Origin: CAWDPQ01 sp049642465
GTDB taxonomy: Bacteria; Acidobacteriota; Vicinamibacteria; Vicinamibacterales; 2-12-FULL-66-21
NCBI GenBank assembly: GCA_049642465.1
Contig: JBAROV010000159.1
Coordinates: 1 to 35,626 of the forward strand
Reading direction: 5' to 3'
DNA length: 35,626 bases
Below are positions 22,824 to 31,876 of this stretch, one piece after another. The notes beneath the pieces were generated by a model, which saw nothing but the letters and a program-made list of their open reading frames with translations, was not told the origin of the DNA and made no database searches. The position numbers and the translations under genes were made by a program. How positions within the stretch are numbered: position 1 is the stretch's first letter; every line of letters begins with the position of its first letter.

Positions 22824-25800
22824 GGGACGCACCTACCAGTTCGGCGAACGCAGGCTCGCGATTTTCGGCACGCGCGCGCGCTTCGGCCGCCAGCACGCGC
22901 TTGTAGTCCCTCGGGATGATCTTGACGAAGCGGGCACTTTCGTCCTGCCAGTCCGCAAGCACCCTGACCGCACGTCCGCTATTGGTGTAGCGCACATGAC
23001 GCCCGAGCAGTCTGCGGACGGTCTCAAGATCGTCCGCCTCCACCAGCGGCTCCAATTCGACCATCTCGAGGTTGCAGCGCCGTCGGAACTCCCCGTCGAA
23101 GTCGAGCACGTAGGCAATGCCTCCGCTCATCCCCGCCGCGAAGTTTCGGCCCGTTCGGCCGATCACGACCACCCGGCCGCCCGTCATGTATTCGCAACCG
23201 TGATCGCCCACGCCTTCGACGACGGCTGATGCGCCGCTATTGCGCACCGCGAAGCGTTCACCCGCAATGCCTCGAACGTACGCCTCGCCACTCGTCGCAC
23301 CGTAGAGCGACACGTTGCCAATAATCACGTTCTCGTGCGACGCAAACGTGGATTTTCGAGGCGGGTAGACGATCAGCTTTCCGCCAGACAGCCCTTTGCC
23401 CCAGAAATCGTTGGCGTCGCCTTCGAGCGCGAGCGTCGCGCCTCGCGGCAGGAAAGCGCCGAAACTTTGCCCCGCGGATCCGGTGAAGTGCACCCGGATC
23501 GTGTCGTCCGGAAGACCGTGACCGCCGAATCGCCGCGTGATCTCGGACCCCAGGCGAGTGCCAACTGTTCGATGCACGTTTCTGATCGGCAGGTGGATCT
23601 CCACCGGCGTTCCGGCTTCAAGAGCGGGAGCGGCTCGCTTGATGAGATCGACATCGAGCGCCTGCTCGAGACCGTGTTCCTGGGCGCGAACGCAGCGCCG
23701 TGCGGAACCCTCCTCCACTTCCGGCTGGTGAAGAATCCGCGAGAGATCTACTCCCTTTGCCTTCCAATGCTCGATCGCTTCGCGCATCTCCAACTTGTCT
23801 GCTCGCCCGACCATCTCCTCCATCGTCCGAAATCCGAGCTGCGCCATCAGCTCGCGAACGTCCTCGGCCACGAAGCGGAAGTAGTTCTCGACGAACTCCG
23901 GCTTCCCGGTGAAGTTCTTGCGGAGCTCCGGGTCCTGCGTCGCGATGCCGACCGGACAGGTGTTGAGATGGCACACGCGCATCATGATGCAGCCCGAAAC
24001 GACGAGCGCAGCCGTGGCGAAGCCGAACTCCTCGGCCCCGAGCAGCGCCGCGATGACGACGTCACGTCCGGTTTTGAGTTGACCGTCCACTTGCACGACG
24101 ATGCGATCGCGCAGGCGGTTCATCATCAGCACCTGCTGCGCCTCCGCGAGACCCAGTTCCCACGGGATGCCACTGTGCTTGATGGACGTGAGCGGCGACG
24201 CGCCGGTGCCGCCATCGTGTCCCGAGATGAGCACGACGTCGGCGTGCGCTTTCGAAACGCCCGCGGCCACGGTGCCGACCCCCACTTCGGCCACGAGCTT
24301 GACGTGAATCCGCGCCGCCGGGTTCGCGTTCTTCAGGTCGTAAATCAGCTGCGCGAGATCCTCGATCGAGTAGATGTCGTGGTGCGGCGGGGGCGAAATC
24401 AGGCTGACGCCAGGCGTGGAATACCGCACTTTGGCGATCCATGGATAGACCTTGTGCCCGGGCAGCTGGCCCCCTTCGCCCGGCTTCGCTCCCTGCGCCA
24501 TCTTGATCTGCAGGTCGTCTGCGTTGACGAGGTATTCGCTGGTGACGCCAAATCGGGCCGAAGCGACCTGCTTGATCGCGCTCCGCCGCGAGTCGCCGTT
24601 CGCGTCAGGTTTGTAGCGAACCGGATCCTCGCCGCCTTCGCCGGTGTTCGACTTGCCGCCGAGCCGGTTCATCGCAATCGCGATGGTTTCGTGCGCCTCC
24701 TGGCTGATCGACCCGTAGGACATCGCACCCGTGGCAAACCGTTTGAGAATGGCTTCGACTGGCTCGACTTCCTCGATCGGGATGGCCCGCGCATCCGACT
24801 TGAAATCGAGCAACCCGCGCAGCGTGCCGAGCCGCCGGCTCTGATCGTTAACGAGGTGGGTGTACTCCTTGTAAATCGCATACTGACCGGTCCGTGTCGC
24901 GTGCTGAAGCTTGTGCACCGTTTCGGGGTTGAACAGGTGCATCTCGCCGTCGCGACGCCAGCGGTATTCGCCGCCGGTTTCAAGTTCGGCCGGCGCTGCC
25001 GCTCTCGGCGGAAACGCGCGCTGGTGGCGCTGACGGACTTCGCTCGCAATGATCTCGATATCTGCCCCGCCAATCCGGGACGCCGTCCACGTGAAGTACT
25101 GGTCAACGAACTTCCGCTCGAGGCCGATGGCTTCGAAGATCTGCGCGCCGCAATAACTCTGCAGCGTCGAGATGCCCATCTTGGACATCACTTTCAGGAT
25201 GCCCTTGTTGAGCGCCTTGATGTAGTTGATCACCGCGCGCTCGTGGGTCAGCCCTTCGACGATGCGCTGCTGGATCATGTCGTCCAGCGTTTCGAACGCG
25301 AGGTACGGATTCACCGCGCCCGCGCCGTAGCCAATCAGCAGGGCGACGTGATGCACCTCGCGCGCATCCCCGGACTCGAGCACCAGCGCACAGCGCGTCC
25401 TCGTCCCTTCACGAACGAGGTGATGGTGCACGCCGGCCGTCGCGAGCAGGCTCGGGACCGGCGCCAGCTCCTCGTTGACCCCCCGATCCGACAAAATCAG
25501 GATGGTGTGGCCATCTGCGACCGCCTGGCTCGCCTGCTCACACAGGCGGTCCATCGCCCGGGCGAGCCCTGCTCCCCCCTCCTTCGAGGCGTAGAGCATC
25601 GGCAGCGTGATGGAACGGAACCCATCGAGGTTCGAGGCATTGATGTGACGCAGCTTGGCGAGCTGATCGTTATCGATGATCGGGTAGGTAATCGCAATCT
25701 GCCGGCACGACTCAGCTTCAGGGTAGAGAAGATTCCGCTCCGGACCAATCGTCGATTCCATCGACGTGACGAGCGCTTCACGGATCGCATCGAGTGGAGG

Positions 25801-27435
25801 GTTCGTCACCTGCGCAAAGAGCTGCTTGAAGTAGTCGTAGAGCAGCCGCGGCTTCTCCGACAGGATGGCGAGCGGCGTGTCGGTGCCCATCGAGCCGATG
25901 GGTTCTTCCCCGTTCCGCGCCATCGGTGCGAGCAGCAGCATGATGTCTTCTTGCGTGTACCCGAACGTGTGCTGCCGCCTGAGCACGGTACCGTGATCCG
26001 GCGGCGGCAAATACGGAGCCGGCGGCACGTCTTCGATGCGCACCAGATTGTTCCTCAACCACTCGCCGTAGGGATGCGCTGCGGCCAGCCCGTCCTTTAC
26101 TTCATCGTCTGAAATGATCCGTCCCTGGCCCGTGTCCACGAGGAAGATCTTTCCCGGATGCAAGCGCTCCTTGAGTACGACCCGCTCCGGTGGGATATCG
26201 AGGACGCCCACCTCGGACGCAAGGATGATGAGGTCGTCTGCGGTCACGTAGTAGCGCGACGGCCTGAGGCCGTTGCGATCGAGCACGGCACCGATGACCG
26301 TGCCATCAGTGAAAACGATCGAGGCGGGGCCATCCCACGGCTCCATCAGCGAGGAGTGATACTCATAGAACGCACGCCGTTCCGGGCTCAGCGTTTCGTT
26401 GTTCTGCCACGGCTCCGGAATCATCATCAGGATGGCGTGCGGCAATGAGCGGCCTGCCATGACGAGCAGCTCGAGCACGTTGTCGAAGGTGGCGCTGTCG
26501 CTGCCCCCCTCCTGAATGATCGGGATGATCTTTTCGAGTTCCGGCCCGAGCAGATCCGACGACAGGAGGGCTTCGCGCGCGTTCATCCAGTTGATGTTTC
26601 CGCGCAGCGTGTTGATCTCCCCGTTGTGGGCAACATAGCGGTACGGATGCGCCAACGGCCAGGAAGGGAACGTGTTCGTGCTGAACCGCTGGTGGACGAG
26701 CGCGAGCGCTGACTCCACGTCTGGATCGCTCAAGTCCGGGAACATCGCCTCCAGTTGGCTGGCCGTGAGCATCCCCTTGTAGATGAGCGTCCCGGAGGCG
26801 AGGCTCACGACGTAGAAGCCGTTGCGGTCTTCCGCTGGCAGCGCCTGAATCGCATGCTCGACGCGTTTGCGGATGACATACAGCTTCCGTTCGAATCGGG
26901 CGTCCGCTTCGATCGAGCTTCCGGGCGCCGCCATCAATGGTCCGCGACCGATGAGGAATTGTTCGAAGGCGGGTTGAACCGCCACGGCGCTTGCGCCGAG
27001 CGAACGGTTGTCGGTCGGCACCTCTCGCCAACCCAATACGAGCTGGCCCTCTTCGATGACGATCCGCTCGAAAATCGCCTTGATCTGCTCGCGCCGATGG
27101 AGATTGTGCGGGAGAAAGATCAGGCCAGCGCCGTAGCCCCCTTCGCCGGGCAGATTGATGCCGAGCCGGTCGGCTTCCTTGCGGAGAAACCGGTGGGGCA
27201 TCTGGATCAGGATGCCCGCTCCATCTCCCGTGTTGGTCTCGCACCCGCAGGCACCGCGATGCTGCAGATTGATCAGCACCTGGAGCGCCTGTCGCACGAT
27301 CGAGTGCGACTTGTGCCCTTTGATGTGCGCGACGAAACCTACGCCGCAGGCGTCGCGCTCGTTGGCGGGGTCGTAGAGGCCGGTATTTTGCACATCGTTC
27401 TTATGAACTATTCCGCGCCCGAAGCGAAGCAGCAT
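22816..27435 (-). CDS. gltB: Glutamate synthase large subunit
   Basis: A 1539-aa GOGAT large subunit, full length. The N-terminal class II glutaminase has its nucleophile at Cys30 (ACGVGFVAHIKG), so about 29 residues would be removed as propeptide. The central region and FMN-binding synthase domain follow, with the [3Fe-4S] ligands in C-IMMRV-C-HLNT-C. The C-terminal beta-helix shows the repeated G-x-x-G pattern. With GltD it converts 2-oxoglutarate plus glutamine to two glutamates. The ATG at 27435 lacks a strong ribosome binding site; a GTG 14 codons downstream is an alternative. Upstream lie two imperfect 24-nt direct repeats. Confidence 0.96.
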   Translation of the reverse strand: MLLRFGRGIVHKNDVQNTGLYDPANERDACGVGFVAHIKGHKSHSIVRQALQVLINLQHRGACGCETNTGDGAGILIQMPHRFLRKEADRLGINLPGEGGYGAGLIFLPHNLHRREQIKAIFERIVIEEGQLVLGWREVPTDNRSLGASAVAVQPAFEQFLIGRGPLMAAPGSSIEADARFERKLYVIRKRVEHAIQALPAEDRNGFYVVSLASGTLIYKGMLTASQLEAMFPDLSDPDVESALALVHQRFSTNTFPSWPLAHPYRYVAHNGEINTLRGNINWMNAREALLSSDLLGPELEKIIPIIQEGGSDSATFDNVLELLVMAGRSLPHAILMMIPEPWQNNETLSPERRAFYEYHSSLMEPWDGPASIVFTDGTVIGAVLDRNGLRPSRYYVTADDLIILASEVGVLDIPPERVVLKERLHPGKIFLVDTGQGRIISDDEVKDGLAAAHPYGEWLRNNLVRIEDVPPAPYLPPPDHGTVLRRQHTFGYTQEDIMLLLAPMARNGEEPIGSMGTDTPLAILSEKPRLLYDYFKQLFAQVTNPPLDAIREALVTSMESTIGPERNLLYPEAESCRQIAITYPIIDNDQLAKLRHINASNLDGFRSITLPMLYASKEGGAGLARAMDRLCEQASQAVADGHTILILSDRGVNEELAPVPSLLATAGVHHHLVREGTRTRCALVLESGDAREVHHVALLIGYGAGAVNPYLAFETLDDMIQQRIVEGLTHERAVINYIKALNKGILKVMSKMGISTLQSYCGAQIFEAIGLERKFVDQYFTWTASRIGGADIEIIASEVRQRHQRAFPPRAAAPAELETGGEYRWRRDGEMHLFNPETVHKLQHATRTGQYAIYKEYTHLVNDQSRRLGTLRGLLDFKSDARAIPIEEVEPVEAILKRFATGAMSYGSISQEAHETIAIAMNRLGGKSNTGEGGEDPVRYKPDANGDSRRSAIKQVASARFGVTSEYLVNADDLQIKMAQGAKPGEGGQLPGHKVYPWIAKVRYSTPGVSLISPPPHHDIYSIEDLAQLIYDLKNANPAARIHVKLVAEVGVGTVAAGVSKAHADVVLISGHDGGTGASPLTSIKHSGIPWELGLAEAQQVLMMNRLRDRIVVQVDGQLKTGRDVVIAALLGAEEFGFATAALVVSGCIMMRVCHLNTCPVGIATQDPELRKNFTGKPEFVENYFRFVAEDVRELMAQLGFRTMEEMVGRADKLEMREAIEHWKAKGVDLSRILHQPEVEEGSARRCVRAQEHGLEQALDVDLIKRAAPALEAGTPVEIHLPIRNVHRTVGTRLGSEITRRFGGHGLPDDTIRVHFTGSAGQSFGAFLPRGATLALEGDANDFWGKGLSGGKLIVYPPRKSTFASHENVIIGNVSLYGATSGEAYVRGIAGERFAVRNSGASAVVEGVGDHGCEYMTGGRVVVIGRTGRNFAAGMSGGIAYVLDFDGEFRRRCNLEMVELEPLVEADDLETVRRLLGRHVRYTNSGRAVRVLADWQDESARFVKIIPRDYKRVLAAEARARAENREPAFAELVGASHG

Positions 27436-27446
27436 TTACTCATTCG

Positions 27447-27495
27447 CGTTATGCGCGGAAATCATGGACACGTTATGTGGAAAAGAGATGGACCA
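27447..27495. repeat. Imperfect tandem repeat upstream of gltB
   Basis: CGTTATGCGCGGAAATCATG-GACA (27447-27470) is followed at once by CGTTATGTGGAAAAGAGATG-GACCA (27471-27495). The unit is 24-25 bp, close to two helical turns, and lies 12-60 bp upstream of gltB, where a regulator could bind. Confidence 0.4.
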
Positions 27496-27506
27496 CATGA
27501 GTGAAA

Positions 27507-27560
27507 GGTGCCAGGGTGCCAGGGTGCTTGCCCGCCGGAGCGCGAAGCGCGAAAGTGGGC
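27507..27560. repeat. GGTGCCAG tandem units plus intergenic repeat
   Basis: Two GGTGCCAG octamers (27507-27522) and a partial third run into CTTGCCCGCCGGAGC, then GCGAAAGTGGGCCAGGGTGCTT. The octamer recurs five times at 31551-31590; the CCGGAGC part matches 3633-3665. Confidence 0.6.
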
Positions 27561-27571
27561 CAGGGTGCTTC

Positions 27572-28795
27572 CTAGTCGCTCAACTTTTTGGCCAGTTGGT
27601 GCAGGAACAACCCCACGTCGGTGACAACGCCGATCGTTTGTGAGGAACCCCGGTCCGCGAGCTTGGTGACGACGGCGGGATTGATGTCCACGCAGACGAC
27701 GGGAATCCACGCCGGCAGCATGTTCCCGACGCCGATGCCGTGCAGCATGGTCGAGAGCATGACCACCATCCCAGCCGAGGCGAGCGCTTCGGCGTAGCGG
27801 TCCTGGGCCGCGACGATGTCCGTCAGCGTATCCACAATCGGCCCATCGTCGCGGATACTGCCGGCGAGAATGTACTGAATGCCGGCGCGGACGCATTCGA
27901 CCATGATCCCGTTCGAGAGGACGCCCGACTCAACCGCCGGACGGATGCCGCCCGCGCGGTTGATGGCGTTGATCGCCCGCATGTGGTGACGATGGCCGCC
28001 ATGAACCGGAACCCCTGTGTGTTGATCCACGCCAAGCGAGGTTCCGAACATGGCGAGCTCGGCATCGTGCACGGCCAGCGCGTTGCCGGCCAGGACCGTA
28101 TCCACCCAGCCGCCGCGGATCAGCTGGCTGAAGTACTCCGTTCCCCCGGTGTGGACGACGACCGGTCCGGCGACGAACACGATCCTGCGGCTCTGCGCCT
28201 TCGTGTCGCGCATGACCTGCGCAATCCGCGCGACGCTCGCCTCCACCCGGCGCTCCGACGAAATCTCGTTCGACATGAACGCGAAATCCGCCCGATCGCG
28301 CTCGCGGAATTCGGGCGACACCCGCAGCCCTTTCAACCCGCACACCACACGGTCCCCGACTCGAATCTCACGCAGCTTGCGGCACTCGGCGCGGCCGTCC
28401 TGAATGACGATGACGGCATCCATGCGCTGCCGCTGCACTTCGAGCCACCGCCCATCAACGCGAACGTGGGTGCGCAAATTCGTCGTCGAGTAGAAGTCGT
28501 CTGGAACACACCCCTCGCGTTCGGCCAGGCGAAGGAGCGCGTCTTCTTCGCCGACCGGGTGACAGCCAAACGGAATGAGGTCCTCGACGAGCCGTTGGAG
28601 CTTCTCCGGGGTCGCGGCCGAGACCTTCATCGTGACCCGTGAGAAGTCGTCGTTGGTGCGACCGATCTGGAACTCCGTCACCTCGAACGCGCCACCACGC
28701 TCGATCACGATGTCGAAGATCGTGTTGAGGATGTTCGAATCGATGAGGTGCCCTTGGGCGGAAACAACCGCGGTATGGGGTTGTGCGTGTGACAT
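27572..28795 (-). CDS. LOR/SDH-domain protein, ornithine cyclodeaminase-like (TIGR00300 type)
   Basis: A 407-aa protein of the family first annotated as conserved TIGR00300. The N-terminal LOR/SDH domain (about 1-100: GHLIDSNILNTIFDIVIERGG, then SRVTMKVSA) is followed by a Rossmann-like C-terminal region with the GG-x-T motif (GPVVVHTGGTEYF), LAGNALAVHDAELAMFGTSLG, HRHHMRAINAINRAGG and GIGVGNMLPAW. The archaeal homologue and the C-terminal part of cyanobacterial ArgZ/AgrE convert ornithine to proline and ammonia. Here it is a stand-alone protein next to glutamate synthase and divergent from ppc, which fits nitrogen metabolism. The ATG at 28795 has no clear ribosome binding site. Confidence 0.82.
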   Translation of the reverse strand: MSHAQPHTAVVSAQGHLIDSNILNTIFDIVIERGGAFEVTEFQIGRTNDDFSRVTMKVSAATPEKLQRLVEDLIPFGCHPVGEEDALLRLAEREGCVPDDFYSTTNLRTHVRVDGRWLEVQRQRMDAVIVIQDGRAECRKLREIRVGDRVVCGLKGLRVSPEFRERDRADFAFMSNEISSERRVEASVARIAQVMRDTKAQSRRIVFVAGPVVVHTGGTEYFSQLIRGGWVDTVLAGNALAVHDAELAMFGTSLGVDQHTGVPVHGGHRHHMRAINAINRAGGIRPAVESGVLSNGIMVECVRAGIQYILAGSIRDDGPIVDTLTDIVAAQDRYAEALASAGMVVMLSTMLHGIGVGNMLPAWIPVVCVDINPAVVTKLADRGSSQTIGVVTDVGLFLHQLAKKLSD

Positions 28796-28824
28796 GGAGT
28801 GGTAATGAACCGGCTAAACGGGGA

Positions 28825-28830
28825 ATTATA
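28825..28830 (-). promoter_or_regulatory. -10 box for the LOR/SDH gene
   Basis: A perfect TATAAT on the minus strand lies 30 bp before the start codon at 28795 and just outside the ppc start. No good -35 is visible at 17 bp (GTGGGG); TTGTGG at 19 bp is the best candidate. Confidence 0.45.
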
Positions 28831-28835
28831 GCGGG

Positions 28836-31550
28836 GTGAGCGAAGACCCCCACAAACCGCTGCGAGACGATGTGCGGTTACTCGGCGGACTGTTGGGCGA
28901 CACGCTTCGGCGTCAGGAAGGGGTGCCACTCTTCGAGCGGGTGGAACGTGTTCGGGCGCTCGCCAAACGCTCCCGCAAGGACGCACCCGACGCCGATACG
29001 GATTTCGAGACGCTGGCGAGGGAACTCCGGGCCATGCCCACCGATTCGGCAGTGCCCATTGCACGAAGCTTTGCGCACTTCCTGAACCTTGCGAACATCG
29101 CCGAACAGCATCACCGGATGCGGCGGCGCCGCGCGTATCAACGGGATCCCCACGGACGTCCGCAGCAGGGTTCGATCGAAGAGACGCTCCCGCGGCTTGT
29201 GGCCGGAGGGTTGTCGGCCGACGCCCTGCACCACGCGATTCAGAATCTTCGCATCGAGCTCGTCATCACGGCGCACCCGACCGAGATCATGCGCCGGACG
29301 CTGCAGCACAAGTACTGGCGAATCGCGCACGCACTCGCCGAACTCGATCGGCCGGACCTGACACCCTTCGAGAGAGAGGCACTCATCGATGCGATTCGCC
29401 GCGAGATCACGGCCGCGTGGGAGACCGAGGAAGTCCGGCGCGAGCGGCCGTCCCCGCTCGACGAGGTCAGGTCGGCGCTTGCGGTTTTCGAAGAAACGCT
29501 CTGGGATTCGCTGCCGCAATACGCCCGGTCGCTCGATCGAACGCTGCGGGAGGTGACGGGCCGGGAGTTGCCGCTCGACGCGGCGCCGATTCGTTTTGGC
29601 TCGTGGATTGGCGGCGATCGTGATGGCAACCCGGCGGTCACCCCCGAGGTCACGCTGCGCGCGTGTCTCATGGCGAGGTGGACGGCCCTGTCGCTGTACG
29701 CGAAGGAAATCGAGGCGCTGCGGTTCGAGCTGTCGATGAGCGATGCAACGGCTGAACTCCGGGCCCGCGCCGGCGCAGCCTACGAACCCTACCGCGCCGT
29801 GCTGCGCACGCTCCAGCATCGTCTCGACGCGACACTGCGCCATCTCGAAGGACGCCTGGTCAGCAATGGAGATCGCACGCTGCCTCCCGCCGCAGGAACG
29901 CCGGTTCTCGAGACCGTCGAGGATTTCGCCGAACCGCTGCGGCTCTGCTATCGGTCGCTGTGCGCGACGAACAACACCGTAATCGCAAGCGGCCGGCTCG
30001 CCGACGTGCTTCGCCGAGTGGCGGCATTCGGCTTGACGCTGGTGCGTCTCGATGTGCGTCAGGAAGCCGAACGCCACACCGAGGCGATCGATGCCATCAC
30101 GCGCCATCTGGGTCTCGGCAGTTACGAGTCGTGGTCTGAGGAACGGCGGATTGACTTTCTCCTCAACGTGCTGACGCACGAGACGCGTCTCTCACTGGCC
30201 TCGATGCCCGCCAGCGCCGTCAGCGAGGGAGTGGCCGACGTGCTCGCGACCTTCCGGATGATCGCTACGATCAACCCGGAGTCGTTGGGCGCTTACGTGA
30301 TCACGAAGGCGGGCCGCGCCTCGGATGTCCTCGCCGTCGAACTGCTTCAGCGAGAGGCTGGCGTCAACCCGCCGCTTCGGGTCGTGCCGCTGTTTGAAAC
30401 GGCGCGCGATCTTCGCTCGGGCGCCGATGTCATGAACGCGCTCCTCTCGATTCCCTGGTACCGAGAGCGCGTCTGCCGGAACTGGGGGCGGCAGGAGGTG
30501 ATGGTGGGGTATTCGGATTCCGCCAAGGAAATCGGCCGGTTGCCTGCGGCGTGGGAGTTGTACAAGGCGCAGGAATCGATCGTGGCGGCGTGTGGTGAAC
30601 ACGAGGTGCCGATCACGCTGTTTCACGGACGTGGCGGCAGCGTCGGCCGCGGTGGCGGACCGACGCATCTGGCCATCAGGTCGCAACCGCCGGGTTCCGT
30701 GGACGGGACGCTTCGCGTCACGGAACAGGGGGAAATGATCCAGGCCAAGTTCGGATTGCCGGGGATCGCGCTGCGCACGCTGGAGGTCTACACCACCGCG
30801 ACGCTCGAAGCGACGCTGACCCCGACTTCGCGCGTCGAACCGCGCTGGCGCGACACCATGGAGCGGCTCTCGGCGGGTGCCCGCGGGGCGTTCCGTCGCA
30901 TCGTCTACGACGATCCGCGTTTTCTGCCGTACTTCAGCCGCGCGACACCCGAAGCCGAACTCGATGCGATGCACATTGGAAGCCGTCCGGCACGTCGGAC
31001 CGGTTCGGGAGAACTGCAGACGTTGCGCGCCATCCCCTGGCAGTTCGCCTGGATGCAGACACGACTGCTCCTGCCGTCCTGGCTTGGCGTCGAAGAACTC
31101 TGCAGCAATACCTCGACTGAAGCCGACCGCACTATTTGCCGTGAGATGTATCGCGACTGGCCGTTCTTCCGATCGACGATCGATCTCATCGCGATGGGTC
31201 TGGCGAAGGCCGACGCCGGCATTGCCGAGCATTACGACAGGCACCTCGTGCCCACCGAGTATCGCGATCTTGGCGAGATGTTGCGGCAACGGCTGCAGCA
31301 AGCGATTCGTGCCGTTCTGGCGATCGCCGGGCATCGCGATCTGCTGGACGACAACCCCGTGCTGCGGCGATCGATTGACGTCCGAAACCCGTACGTCGAC
31401 CCCATCAATCTGCTGCAAGTGGAACTGTTGCGGCGGCTTCGCGAGCAGAACGCGGGACGGGCGGAAGACGACCCGCACACCGCCGGGCTCCGCCGGGCCT
31501 TACTCGTGACAATCAATGGGATTGCGGCGGGGATGAGGAACACGGGATAG
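28836..31550 (+). CDS. ppc: Phosphoenolpyruvate carboxylase
   Basis: A 904-aa PEP carboxylase, normal length. Catalytic His147 lies in VITAHPTE, the glycine-rich loop is FHGRGGSVGRGGGP, MVGYSDSAKEIG is intact, and the C-terminus ends MRNTG as in the whole family. It makes oxaloacetate from PEP and bicarbonate and so supplies carbon skeletons for glutamate and aspartate. The start is GTG at 28836, only 40 bp from the divergent LOR/SDH gene, with no evident ribosome binding site. Regulation cannot be read from the sequence. Confidence 0.97.
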   Translation: MSEDPHKPLRDDVRLLGGLLGDTLRRQEGVPLFERVERVRALAKRSRKDAPDADTDFETLARELRAMPTDSAVPIARSFAHFLNLANIAEQHHRMRRRRAYQRDPHGRPQQGSIEETLPRLVAGGLSADALHHAIQNLRIELVITAHPTEIMRRTLQHKYWRIAHALAELDRPDLTPFEREALIDAIRREITAAWETEEVRRERPSPLDEVRSALAVFEETLWDSLPQYARSLDRTLREVTGRELPLDAAPIRFGSWIGGDRDGNPAVTPEVTLRACLMARWTALSLYAKEIEALRFELSMSDATAELRARAGAAYEPYRAVLRTLQHRLDATLRHLEGRLVSNGDRTLPPAAGTPVLETVEDFAEPLRLCYRSLCATNNTVIASGRLADVLRRVAAFGLTLVRLDVRQEAERHTEAIDAITRHLGLGSYESWSEERRIDFLLNVLTHETRLSLASMPASAVSEGVADVLATFRMIATINPESLGAYVITKAGRASDVLAVELLQREAGVNPPLRVVPLFETARDLRSGADVMNALLSIPWYRERVCRNWGRQEVMVGYSDSAKEIGRLPAAWELYKAQESIVAACGEHEVPITLFHGRGGSVGRGGGPTHLAIRSQPPGSVDGTLRVTEQGEMIQAKFGLPGIALRTLEVYTTATLEATLTPTSRVEPRWRDTMERLSAGARGAFRRIVYDDPRFLPYFSRATPEAELDAMHIGSRPARRTGSGELQTLRAIPWQFAWMQTRLLLPSWLGVEELCSNTSTEADRTICREMYRDWPFFRSTIDLIAMGLAKADAGIAEHYDRHLVPTEYRDLGEMLRQRLQQAIRAVLAIAGHRDLLDDNPVLRRSIDVRNPYVDPINLLQVELLRRLREQNAGRAEDDPHTAGLRRALLVTINGIAAGMRNTG

Positions 31551-31590
31551 GGTGCCAAGGTGCCAGGGTGCCAAGGTGCCAAGGTGCCAC
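31551..31590. repeat. Five tandem GGTGCCAR octamers
   Basis: GGTGCCAA, GGTGCCAG, GGTGCCAA, GGTGCCAA, GGTGCCAC in a row, starting at the base after the ppc stop and ending just before the next promoter. Probably a slippage-prone minisatellite; the same unit occurs downstream of the LOR/SDH gene at 27507. Confidence 0.85.
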
Positions 31591-31592
31591 GC

Positions 31593-31621
31593 TTGACAGC
31601 AACGCTTCTCGCTGTTACGGT
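31593..31621 (+). promoter_or_regulatory. Promoter of the tauE-cysDNH operon
   Basis: TTGACA (31593-31598), a 17-bp spacer and TACGGT (31616-31621). The predicted start is near 31628, about 8 nt before the Cys-rich leader ORF. It has the same -35 and spacing as the promoter of the other cysteine operon at 15298. Confidence 0.65.
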
Positions 31622-31635
31622 TCCTCACTAGGCCC

Positions 31636-31722
31636 ATGTTCGTCCGCCTCACCCGTTGTCGCCCGTGCCAGACATCGACCATGTGTCGATGCGCCTGTAC
31701 GCGGCCGGCGATCTGCCGGTGA
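31636..31722 (+). CDS. Second Cys-rich leader peptide (candidate cysteine attenuator)
   Basis: A 28-codon ORF, ATG at 31636 to TGA at 31720-31722, beginning MFVRLTRCRPC and with CRCAC at residues 17-21. It has six Cys (8, 11, 17, 19, 21, 27). It lies 15 nt downstream of the -10 box, without space for a ribosome binding site, and about 150 nt upstream of the sulfate-assimilation genes. The length equals that of the leader ORF at 15262-15176, but the sequences are unrelated apart from their Cys richness. Unlike that leader there is no strong intrinsic terminator; a weak AAGUGGU-UUC-ACCGUUU stem (31832-31848) followed by a U is the only candidate. Control could instead be Rho-dependent. Confidence 0.65.
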   Translation: MFVRLTRCRPCQTSTMCRCACTRPAICR

Positions 31723-31876
31723 GAGGCCTCTAGCACCACACAACGTTCGCTTCCGTTTCCTCTCCCTTCGATCGCTCGGCTTTCTCAATTCATCCGTGAC
31801 ATCTGAATCGCTGTCTCTCCGGGAGGGACCGAAGTGGTTTCACCGTTTTCCATGACTGCCGCGCACGCGCCATCAA

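Noticed and set aside
23335..26112. A 925-codon open frame on the plus strand opposite gltB
   Set aside because: It is the antisense shadow of a complete gltB; the composition is Arg/His/Asp-rich without any domain, as expected from GC-rich codon bias.
31551..31590. CRISPR-like repeats
   Set aside because: The units are 8 bp with no spacers; this is a simple tandem repeat.
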